DNA of 10,827 bases from JBBQVS01 sp964250805 (GTDB taxonomy: Bacteria > Chloroflexota > Ktedonobacteria > Ktedonobacterales > Ktedonobacteraceae): the NCBI GenBank assembly GCA_964250805.1, contig CAXUHG010000168.1:1-10827 (forward strand), given 5' to 3'. Position 1 is the stretch's first letter. The number at the start of each line of letters is the position of its first letter. This document shows, one piece after another, positions 1-5,919 of the stretch. Under the pieces are notes generated by a model. It had not been told where the DNA came from, searched no databases, and saw only the letters and a program-made list of their open reading frames with translations. The position numbers and the translations under genes are program-made.

Positions 1-99
1 AATTCATTACACCCTGTTGGCGACGACGAGGCCAAAGGGGGTTGGACCATGTCTCCACAGCCTCCGAAATGGTGCGTCGCCAACAGGGTGTAATGAATT
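1..99. repeat. Palindromic element with 25-bp perfect inverted arms
   Basis: Positions 1-25 and 75-99 are exact reverse complements (25 of 25), separated by 49 nt. Inside, 28-32 and 60-64 (GAGGC/GCCTC) can extend the fold. The element begins at the first base of the window, so its left arm could extend further out. It starts 15 bp beyond the truB stop codon, so truB transcripts would run into it, but no T-tract follows the stem on the visible part of the minus strand. TA dinucleotides occur at symmetric positions in both arms (9-10 and 90-91). It could be a MITE-like or REP-like dispersed palindrome, or a terminator whose T-tract lies outside the window. No transposase is present here. Confidence 0.8.
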
Positions 100-114
100 A
101 GACCCCTACAGGCG

Positions 115-1014
115 TTACTTTTCCCCTGTATTGCCCGCAAACACTTTTTTAGGTTGCCACACATGCCGCTCTTCATCCCAACTAGCAATGGCGAGAAACT
201 TTCCTTCAGGATCATAGACGCGGGCTACCTCGGCTGGCTGTTCGTTATAAACGAAGGCGTTACCGTGAAGGACTTGCTGTACTGTTGCGATATCCAGATG
301 TAGGGCGGGATAGTTCTGTAAAACGGCGTCGGCGGAGGTCAACAGTTGTGCGAGTGTGCCTTGCTCGACTGCCTCTGCAATCTGTTCCAGTGTGCTGCTT
401 TCGGAGAGTAGAAATGGACCGCTACGAGTGCGTACCAGTGCCGAGAGATGTGCGCCGACGCCAAGTTTTTCACCTAAGTCATACGCAAGCGAACGAATAT
501 AGGTACCTTTGCTACAATCAACTGTTAGAGTCAAGCGTGGTGCTTGCCAATCTAATATCCGTAACTCGTAGATTTCGATGGGACGTGCCGTTAGAGAAAT
601 CTCTTCGCCAGCCCGCATACGTTTATACGCAGGTTGCCCTTGCAGCTTAATCGCTGAGTAGAGCGGCGGCATCTGCATCTGTTGACCAAGAAATTGTGGT
701 AGCACCTCTGCGATACTCGTCTGTGTTAGCATGGTGGCGTCGTTTGTGCGAAGAATTGTGCCTTCAGCATCGTAGGTGTCTGTTACGATGCCGAAGGATA
801 TCTCAGCTTGATAAGCTTTGCCGCTTTCACTGAGATACTCGGCGACACGCGTGCCCTGACCAACGCAGACAGGCAGTACACCACTTGCCGCTGGATCGAG
901 CGTACCCGCGTGTCCAACGCGTTTCTGTTTGAGCAATTTGCGTATTTTCGCAACAACGTCATGTGAAGTCATGCCCGTTGTTTTGGAAATATTGAGGATG
1001 CCGTCTATGCTCAC
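115..1014 (-). CDS. truB: tRNA pseudouridine(55) synthase TruB
   Basis: TruB converts U55 of the tRNA T-loop to pseudouridine in the cytoplasm. The product from the start chosen here is 299 aa, a normal TruB length. Visible motifs are the N-terminal GILNISKTTGMTSHDVV (residues 5-21), the catalytic block VGHAGTLDPAASG with the expected nucleophile Asp40, the YSAIKLQGQPAYKR block, and CSKGTYIRSLAYDLG with its conserved Arg. A C-terminal PUA-like portion follows. The start is GTG at 1014, whose GTGA overlaps the TGA of the upstream phosphoesterase gene; this implies translational coupling, and only a weak AGAAAG precedes it. The open frame continues upstream to 1167, but that extension lies inside the phosphoesterase gene and does not resemble TruB, so it is excluded. 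It is the last visible gene of the nusA-infB cluster. Confidence 0.95.
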   Translation of the reverse strand: MSIDGILNISKTTGMTSHDVVAKIRKLLKQKRVGHAGTLDPAASGVLPVCVGQGTRVAEYLSESGKAYQAEISFGIVTDTYDAEGTILRTNDATMLTQTSIAEVLPQFLGQQMQMPPLYSAIKLQGQPAYKRMRAGEEISLTARPIEIYELRILDWQAPRLTLTVDCSKGTYIRSLAYDLGEKLGVGAHLSALVRTRSGPFLLSESSTLEQIAEAVEQGTLAQLLTSADAVLQNYPALHLDIATVQQVLHGNAFVYNEQPAEVARVYDPEGKFLAIASWDEERHVWQPKKVFAGNTGEK

Positions 1015-2054
1015 GCAGGCGTACTTTCTATGACGCTTTTCAACATCGCAATAACTTCTGTCATCGCCTCTTGCACAGGTTTGTGAATAGTCGCTCCCGC
1101 CGCACGCGCATGACCTCCTCCACCAAGGCTGAGACAAATTTCGGCGGCATTGTAGGGTTCGGCGCAACGCAGACTAAGGCGCGTGACGTTGGGGTCCTCA
1201 TAGCTTTTGAAAAAAGCGGCTATCTGTACTCCTTCGATGTCGCGCATAAAGCCAGAGAAGTTGTTATCCATGTCAACCGTCGCACCGCTTGCATCCAATG
1301 TTTCTTTCGTGGCATAAGACCATGCAAGACGACTCTTGGATGTGGTCTGGATGTTTTCGATAACTTTGGCTTGTAGACGGACATGAGCCAGCGGGTGCGA
1401 GCGGTAGATCGGTGCTACAATCGTCTCCGCTACGGCACCAGCCCCGACTAAGATGGCACCAGCCTCCATTGTGCGCTGCGTTGTGCTAGTGAACTGAAAC
1501 GATGAAGTGTCGGTAATCATTCCTGTTAAGAGACATTGAGCCGCGTCTTTTGTCAGAGGGAGCTGCGCCTGTTGCTGAAACAGCACAAGTAGCTCTGTCG
1601 TCGAGGCCGCTAACGGGTCAATAATATTGACGAGTCCGCAGCCCTGACTACTGACATGGTGATCGATGTTGAGAATAGATACAGTCTCAAGAAATACTTT
1701 ATGCCGCTCGTACAAGGCGCCATAGCGCGTCAACTCCCCGGCGTCGAGGGCGATGACAAGATCGAATGGCTCTTCGCCAATGGTGCCGAGGCTTTGTTGC
1801 AGATGTTCTATGCCTGGCATAAAGGTAAATGATTGTGGTGCGGGATCGGCGCATGCAGGTACACACGTCTTCCCCATTTGTTCTAGGATATGTGCAAAGC
1901 CAAGCGCGGAGCCGAGACAGTCACCATCGGGATGTTCATGTGCGAGGAGCGCGATACGTTGTGCTGGCTCGATGAGTGCTATCGCATCTCGTAAGAGTCT
2001 TCCGTCAATAAGTGGTCGTAGCAATGAAGGTGTGTTCTGTGTACTAATACTCAT
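1011..2054 (-). CDS. nrnA: DHH/DHHA1 family phosphoesterase, NrnA-like (nanoRNase / pAp phosphatase)
   Basis: A 347-aa member of the DHH/DHHA1 family. NrnA-type enzymes degrade very short RNAs and in several bacteria dephosphorylate pAp, using Mn2+. Metal-binding motifs are visible in order: HEHPDGDCLGS (residues 39-49), LDAGE with Asp104, NIDHH (129-133) and TGMITDTSSF with Asp182. The C-terminal DHHA1 substrate-binding motif is GGGGHARAAG (311-320). The gene sits between rbfA and truB, the usual position of this family in Firmicutes and related clusters. Its ATG overlaps the rbfA stop as ATGA, with AAGAGG just upstream as a ribosome-binding site; its own TGA overlaps the truB GTG. The family is certain. 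The exact substrate (nanoRNA, pAp or c-di-AMP product pApA) cannot be read from the sequence. Confidence 0.92.
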   Translation of the reverse strand: MSISTQNTPSLLRPLIDGRLLRDAIALIEPAQRIALLAHEHPDGDCLGSALGFAHILEQMGKTCVPACADPAPQSFTFMPGIEHLQQSLGTIGEEPFDLVIALDAGELTRYGALYERHKVFLETVSILNIDHHVSSQGCGLVNIIDPLAASTTELLVLFQQQAQLPLTKDAAQCLLTGMITDTSSFQFTSTTQRTMEAGAILVGAGAVAETIVAPIYRSHPLAHVRLQAKVIENIQTTSKSRLAWSYATKETLDASGATVDMDNNFSGFMRDIEGVQIAAFFKSYEDPNVTRLSLRCAEPYNAAEICLSLGGGGHARAAGATIHKPVQEAMTEVIAMLKSVIESTPA

Positions 2055-2452
2055 GCATCCTCTTGTGTTTCTGTTTGGGTAGCCGCAGCCGTACTACGCT
2101 CCTGGTCTTCTTGTGAAGCCTGCTTGATAAGTTCGAGAACATGTGCGCCCTTCTCTATCGACATGTCGAGTTTGAAGGTAAGCTCTGGCATGTAACGCAG
2201 CGTGATACGACTTGCTACTTCGTGACGTAGATAGCCCGCTGCATTACTCAAGCCCTTCATCGTCTCCTTCTGCTCCTCCGGTGTGCCCATAACGCTGACG
2301 TATATCTTTGCGTGGCGCAAATCGCCGCTCACCTCGACGCGTGTGATGCTAGCGAAGCCAACACGGGGGTCTTTGACACGTGTCCGCATAAGCTCGCTCA
2401 ACTCTGCCGCAAACAGTTCCCCCAGCTTCTCTTGTCTATGTGGATTTGCCAT
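2051..2452 (-). CDS. rbfA: 30S ribosome-binding factor RbfA
   Basis: RbfA is a small KH-fold protein that binds the 30S subunit during late 16S rRNA maturation and helps in cold adaptation. The 133-aa product shows the family pattern: N-terminal RQEKLGELFAAELSELM, then VKDPRVGFASITRVEVSGDLRHAKIYVSV, then the NAAGYLRHEVASRITLRYMPEL block that carries the KH-type Ala-x-Gly kink. The C-terminal tail after about residue 110 is polar and low in complexity (Gln, Glu, Thr, Ala). The start ATG at 2452 has a good ribosome-binding site (AAGGGG at 2458-2463, 5 nt spacing). It follows infB after a 76-bp spacer filled by a long palindrome, and ends in a 4-bp overlap with the phosphoesterase gene. Confidence 0.95.
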   Translation of the reverse strand: MANPHRQEKLGELFAAELSELMRTRVKDPRVGFASITRVEVSGDLRHAKIYVSVMGTPEEQKETMKGLSNAAGYLRHEVASRITLRYMPELTFKLDMSIEKGAHVLELIKQASQEDQERSTAAATQTETQEDA

Positions 2453-2469
2453 CTTTTCCCCTTACTATG

Positions 2470-2525
2470 ATTGAGAAGAGCAAGATGTTGCAGCTTACAA
2501 GCTGCAACATCTTGCTCTTCTCAAT
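2470..2525. repeat. 27-bp perfect palindrome in the infB-rbfA spacer
   Basis: Positions 2470-2496 and 2499-2525 are exact reverse complements with only two bases between them, so the infB-rbfA transcript would form one very stable 27-bp hairpin. It begins 3 nt after the infB stop and ends 6 nt before the rbfA ribosome-binding site. On the minus strand the stem is followed by purine-rich sequence and no T-tract, so it is not a normal intrinsic terminator. It may be an RNA-processing site (a long duplex suits RNase III), an mRNA stabiliser that separates infB from rbfA expression, or an inserted small palindromic repeat. Confidence 0.85.
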
Positions 2526-2528
2526 CTG

Positions 2529-5192
2529 CTATGCTCCTGGTTTGACGCGCTCCTGCGCGAAGGCTTCGATGATGTCGCCTACCTCGAATGCTGTAAAATC
2601 TTCGAGGACAATGCCGCACTCATAGCCGGTCGCTACCTCACGCACATCGTCTTTGCCACGACGGATAGAGTCGATCTTGCCTTCGTGTACCTTCTCACTT
2701 TTACGCATAACGCGTGCCTGTGAGGAGCGTGTTAGCTTGCCATCGGTGACGCGACAGCCTGCGATGACCGTTGTCTTGCCAGCTTTGAAGGTTTGTAGCA
2801 CCTCTGCATGACCTTCGACCACTTCGTGATATGTTGGCTCTAGCATACCCGTCAAGGCAGCTTGAATTTCGTCGGTCAGCTTGTAGATGACGCTATAGTA
2901 GCGAATATCGACGCCCTCTTTTTGCGCCTGTCGCTGTGCTGCACCATCAGCTTTGACGTTGAAACCAATTACCACAGCATCAGAGGCTGCCGCAAGGTGA
3001 ACATCGGTCTCGTTCACATTTCCAATACCCTCGTGAATGAGACGAACCTTGGTATTCTCCTCGCTCAATCTGCTCAGTGCGTTCTTGAGTGCCTCAGCAG
3101 AACCCTGCACGTCGCTCTTGAGGACGATATTGAGTTCCTTAACCTTGCCCTCTTGCATTTGCGTGTAGAGAGTGTCGAGGCTCACCTGACCGAGTGGTGT
3201 ACTCTCGCTCTTACGCTTCTCAGCCTCTACCTGGGCACGCTGTTTGGCGGTTTTCTCATCGGCTGTCACCTCAAGTTGGTCGCCAGCCTGTGGTACCTCC
3301 GGCAAGCCGATAATGCTGACAGGTGTGCTTGGTGCTGCCTTCTGAATGCGTTTGCCTCGGTCATTGAACATTGCACGTACCTTACCAGCAAGCGCACCCA
3401 CGAGAATGTTATCGCCCATCTTGAGTGTACCTTGCTGTACAAGCACGGTCGCCGTTGGACCGGAGTTCTTTTCCAGACGAGCTTCGATAATGACGCCAGT
3501 CGCAAGACGATTTGGATTGGCCTTGATATCCTGTATCTCGGCAACCAGCAGAATGTAATCCAGCAGTTCGTCGATACCTAATCCCTTACGTGCCGAAACA
3601 GGTACGCAGATGATGTCTCCGCCGTACTCCTCGATCAGCACGCCCATCTCTGCCAATTGCTGTTTCACATGGTCGGGATTGGCGTTGTCTTTGTCTATTT
3701 TGTTGAGGGCAATGATGATCGGCACTTTCGCCGCCTGTGCATGTGAAATCGCCTCACGCGTCTGTGGCATAACGCCGTCATCTGCCGCGACTACAATGAT
3801 GGCAATGTGCGTTACCTGGGCACCACGCGCACGCATCGCGGTAAACGCTTCGTGACCAGGGGTATCGAGGAAGGTAATCTTCTTGCCATTGACCTCGACC
3901 TGATACGCGCCGATATGTTGTGTAATACCACCAGCCTCACCCGCCGCGACCTTCGTTTTGCGGATGGTGTCCAACAACGATGTTTTGCCGTGATCGACGT
4001 GTCCCATGATGGTGACAACGGGCGGAATAACCACTGTGCCATCATCATCGCGGCGTGCGATCATCACTTCGTTTGCGGAAGGTGCGCTCGCCTGTGTCCC
4101 TGTAGTAGTTGCGGTCTCAACTGGGCTTGGCTCAAACCCTAGCTCTTTGGCAACCGTAGCAGCCTTCTCATATTCGATCACCTGATTGATGTTTGCGAAG
4201 ATACGATTGCTGATAAGAACCTTGATAACCTCGTTCGGCGTTGCCTTGAGCATGTCTGCAAGGTCTTTAACCATGATTTGTGGTGGTAGCGAAATTGGTC
4301 CAGTGACCTTCTCTTTCACTGCATTTCGGCGTTCTTGTGGCCTCTGTGCGGTTGTACCTGGACGCCCTCCGTTTGATCGCCCATACGCGCCGTTATGTCC
4401 ATTATTGTTGCCATAACTGGAGCGATTACCGCCTGAATTAGAGCTACCCGGACGATTACCGCCATTAGGACGCTGTGTTGCTGGTGGATAGGTTGTTCCG
4501 CTCTGGTTCATTGGTCGCTGTGATGGATTACTCGGCCTTTGACCCTGGAAATTAGAGTTGTTGCCTGAACGTTGTGGAAAAGAGCTTGTTCCACTAGAAC
4601 GCTGCTGCATAGGCGGGTTCCCCGGACGCTGTTGCCCGTTATTGAAGCGTTGCTGCGTGGGAGGATTACCCTGCCTTTGCTGCGGAAAGTTCCCCTCTGG
4701 TCGTTGTTGTCCATAGGAATTGTTAGGACGCGGTTGAGCCGAGCCACCTTCGCGCGGTTGTCCATAGGAATTGTTAGGGCGCGGTTGAAATGAGCCACCT
4801 TCGGGTCGTTGTGCAGGGGCTGCATTCGTGCGTGGTTGCGCTGGTCTACCTTCGGTCCGCGGTTGCGCCGCTGCATTACGAGGGCGTTGTGGCCCTGAAG
4901 GAGTTTCAGGACGTTGAGTAGCTGGTTGCGCTAGTGGAGCTACCGTTCCCTCATGCGCTGGTGCAGCATTTGTTGCCGCCGTTGTTGGTGCAGCGGTCGT
5001 TGAAGCCTGCGTGGGCGTAGCACTTGCTGCTGCTGGATTTGCTGGCGACGCTGTGCGCCGTCGTACTGGTGGTCGCGCATTCTGATCCTGACTAGCAGGT
5101 GTGGCACCTTCTGTTTTTGAGCGTGCAGGTGTTCTTGGTTTGGTTTGTTTTACCTGCTCCGTTCCTTCTGGAAGCTCGTTTGTGTCTTTCAT
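2529..5192 (-). CDS. infB: Translation initiation factor IF-2
   Basis: IF2 is the GTPase that places initiator fMet-tRNA on the 30S subunit and promotes 50S joining. The product is 887 aa. Residues 1-295 are low-complexity and disordered, rich in Pro, Gln, Arg, Asn, Gly and Ser. An IF2_N-type helical domain follows (about 300-352, SLPPQIMVKDLADMLKATP). The G domain carries G1 GHVDHGKT (397-404), G2 GGITQHIGA (421-429), G3 DTPGHEAF (443-450), G4 NKID (497-500) and G5 SARKG (533-537). Domains II, III (around LKSDVQGSAEALKNAL, 692-707) and the fMet-tRNA-binding domain IV follow, the last ending with YECGIVLEDFTAFEVGDIIEAF. The start ATG has a strong site AAGGGGG (5201-5207) at 8 nt. It is preceded by a 384-bp leader with a terminator hairpin, unusual within this cluster. 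Confidence 0.97.
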   Translation of the reverse strand: MKDTNELPEGTEQVKQTKPRTPARSKTEGATPASQDQNARPPVRRRTASPANPAAASATPTQASTTAAPTTAATNAAPAHEGTVAPLAQPATQRPETPSGPQRPRNAAAQPRTEGRPAQPRTNAAPAQRPEGGSFQPRPNNSYGQPREGGSAQPRPNNSYGQQRPEGNFPQQRQGNPPTQQRFNNGQQRPGNPPMQQRSSGTSSFPQRSGNNSNFQGQRPSNPSQRPMNQSGTTYPPATQRPNGGNRPGSSNSGGNRSSYGNNNGHNGAYGRSNGGRPGTTAQRPQERRNAVKEKVTGPISLPPQIMVKDLADMLKATPNEVIKVLISNRIFANINQVIEYEKAATVAKELGFEPSPVETATTTGTQASAPSANEVMIARRDDDGTVVIPPVVTIMGHVDHGKTSLLDTIRKTKVAAGEAGGITQHIGAYQVEVNGKKITFLDTPGHEAFTAMRARGAQVTHIAIIVVAADDGVMPQTREAISHAQAAKVPIIIALNKIDKDNANPDHVKQQLAEMGVLIEEYGGDIICVPVSARKGLGIDELLDYILLVAEIQDIKANPNRLATGVIIEARLEKNSGPTATVLVQQGTLKMGDNILVGALAGKVRAMFNDRGKRIQKAAPSTPVSIIGLPEVPQAGDQLEVTADEKTAKQRAQVEAEKRKSESTPLGQVSLDTLYTQMQEGKVKELNIVLKSDVQGSAEALKNALSRLSEENTKVRLIHEGIGNVNETDVHLAAASDAVVIGFNVKADGAAQRQAQKEGVDIRYYSVIYKLTDEIQAALTGMLEPTYHEVVEGHAEVLQTFKAGKTTVIAGCRVTDGKLTRSSQARVMRKSEKVHEGKIDSIRRGKDDVREVATGYECGIVLEDFTAFEVGDIIEAFAQERVKPGA
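4706..4807 (-). repeat. 51-bp in-frame tandem duplication inside the IF2 N-terminal region
   Basis: Units 4706-4756 and 4757-4807 match at about 44 of 51 positions, including one run of 32 bases with a single difference. The 51-bp period equals 17 codons and keeps the frame. In the protein it gives two copies of a PRPNNSYGQ-type block (about residues 136-169). Looser QQRPGNPP-like repeats continue downstream in the protein. It indicates repeat-slippage growth of the disordered IF2 N-terminus. Confidence 0.85.
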
Positions 5193-5220
5193 GAAGAAGA
5201 CCCCCTTCTATCGAGTGGTA

Positions 5221-5234
5221 CGCCACGAATGGCG
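5221..5234 (-). promoter_or_regulatory. Short UUCG-loop hairpin before the infB ribosome-binding site
   Basis: On the minus strand CGCCA-TTCG-TGGCG forms a 5-bp stem closed by a UUCG loop, 13 nt before the AAGGGGG ribosome-binding site of infB. It lies between the terminator hairpin and the start codon. It might help keep the initiation region open or mark an RNA boundary. The short stem could also be chance. Confidence 0.45.
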
Positions 5235-5262
5235 ATGAAAATGGAAATCTCTTCACAGCCAC

Positions 5263-5317
5263 AAAAAAGGTCTGTCGTCTATTCTCTGCGTAAAACAGGG
5301 AATAGAGGACAGAACCT
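5263..5317 (-). terminator. Intrinsic terminator / attenuator hairpin upstream of infB
   Basis: Arms 5271-5288 and 5296-5313 pair over 18 positions with one mismatch and one G-T, closed by a 7-nt loop. An outer extension AGG/CCT (5268-5270 with 5315-5317, one bulged base) brings the stem to a run of six Ts on the minus strand (AAAAAA at 5263-5268 on plus). This is the classical form of an intrinsic terminator reading leftward. It would end nusA-ylxR transcripts, and also any transcript from the promoter candidate at 5531-5559, about 70 nt before the infB start. infB and the genes after it therefore need read-through or antitermination, or a promoter closer to infB that I do not see. Confidence 0.75.
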
Positions 5318-5530
5318 CGTTAGTGCAGTTTCAGGTGAATTTCTTCTGCGCTCTCCGGCGTAGTGGCTATGGACTATATATTCATAGCTGTTGCTCCGCA
5401 ATCAATCGCTACCTGGTCCTGTAGACGAGGGGCTGTGTCTCTCATAAGAGTAGAGATAAAATGACGCATAAATTTCTTATGAATGCTTTCCCGCCCTTGT
5501 AGGCGGAAATGTGTGACAATGATAATACTT

Positions 5531-5559
5531 AGTATAGTACAGTCTGGATGTCCTTGCAA
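5531..5559 (-). promoter_or_regulatory. Sigma70-type promoter candidate for the infB leader
   Basis: On the minus strand TTGCAA (5554-5559) and TATACT (5531-5536) are separated by exactly 17 nt, matching 4 of 6 and 5 of 6 consensus positions. Transcription would start near 5524, 18-53 nt after the ylxR stop codon, and pass through the terminator hairpin before infB. Judged by eye only. Confidence 0.45.
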
Positions 5560-5576
5560 CTGTAACGCTATTCGGG

Positions 5577-5891
5577 TTAGTCTTTTGGTAGCGTGGCGAC
5601 ATAGGCATCGAGTGCGGGACGATCCTCCTCTGGAATCGGCATTTCAAATTCTTGTTCGAGTCGCTTCTTTTTCAGCGCAATCTCCCAACAAGAGAGACGG
5701 GCACAGAGGTAGGCACCGCGACCGGATTTTTTGCCGGTCGCGTCAAGCACAATGTGACTATCTGGTGTTCTTACTATACGTAACAATTCTCGCTTCGATT
5801 TTGTTTCCTTACACGCGACACAGGTACGTAGTGGAACATGCTTTGGGCGTTTTGGCTGTTGCTTTGTCTTGTTTTCTACCTTGTTTACCAT
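5577..5891 (-). CDS. ylxR: YlxR family RNA-binding protein (RnpM, RNase P modulator)
   Basis: A 104-aa basic protein of the YlxR/DUF448 family. The family signatures are VPLRTCVACKE (residues 19-29) and GKKSGRGAYLC (53-63). Basic residues cluster at both ends of the fold, as expected for a small RNA-binding protein. In Bacillus subtilis the homologue, renamed RnpM, binds RNase P RNA and modulates its activity; that role is transferred by homology. It lies in its typical place directly after nusA (28 bp apart) with a good ribosome-binding site (GGGAGGA, 5899-5905). The usual next gene in Firmicutes, ylxQ (L7Ae-like), is absent and the infB leader takes its place. Confidence 0.92.
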   Translation of the reverse strand: MVNKVENKTKQQPKRPKHVPLRTCVACKETKSKRELLRIVRTPDSHIVLDATGKKSGRGAYLCARLSCWEIALKKKRLEQEFEMPIPEEDRPALDAYVATLPKD

Positions 5892-5919
5892 AACTCGCTC
5901 CTCCCTTGCTACATACTAG

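Larger units (their letters stand above)
5193..5576 (-). promoter_or_regulatory. Long infB leader / ylxR-infB spacer
   Basis: This 384-bp spacer separates ylxR from infB, while the other spacers in the cluster are 28 bp, 76 bp or overlaps. Read on the minus strand it holds, in order: a promoter-like pair (5531-5559), a small GC hairpin (arms 5491-5495 and 5502-5506), a stretch able to form a GCTATG/CATAGC hairpin near 5364-5387, a strong terminator hairpin (5263-5317), a short hairpin with a UUCG-type loop (5221-5234), and the infB ribosome-binding site. Transcription from the promoter candidate would give a leader of about 330 nt. An upstream segment (5415-5422) could pair over 8 positions, one of them G-U, with the 5' side of the terminator (5309-5316); this is a weak antiterminator candidate. 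I do not recognise a known riboswitch or T-box motif. Confidence 0.6.

Noticed and set aside
1..99. CRISPR repeat or array at the window start
   Set aside because: The two similar segments are inverted, not direct, and no regular repeat-spacer series exists.
2862..3581. A 239-codon plus-strand open frame antisense to infB
   Set aside because: It lies fully inside the conserved GTPase and domain II/III coding region of infB on the other strand, has no recognisable domain, and is explained by codon bias of infB.
4508..4876. A repetitive 122-codon frame on the same strand as infB
   Set aside because: It is an alternative frame of the repeat-rich IF2 N-terminal region. Its repeats mirror the 51-bp DNA duplication, and it has no start signal.
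5374..5559. A 61-codon minus-strand frame between ylxR and infB, starting at TTG
   Set aside because: It has no ribosome-binding site, matches no family I know (not YlxQ or YlxP), and overlaps the promoter candidate and leader structures. It is more likely leader sequence than a gene.
5193..5576. Known riboswitch or T-box in the infB leader
   Set aside because: I looked for T-box antiterminator, cobalamin, glycine, THF and c-di-GMP signatures and found no convincing conserved core. Fragments such as GCCACT near 5360 are too short to count.
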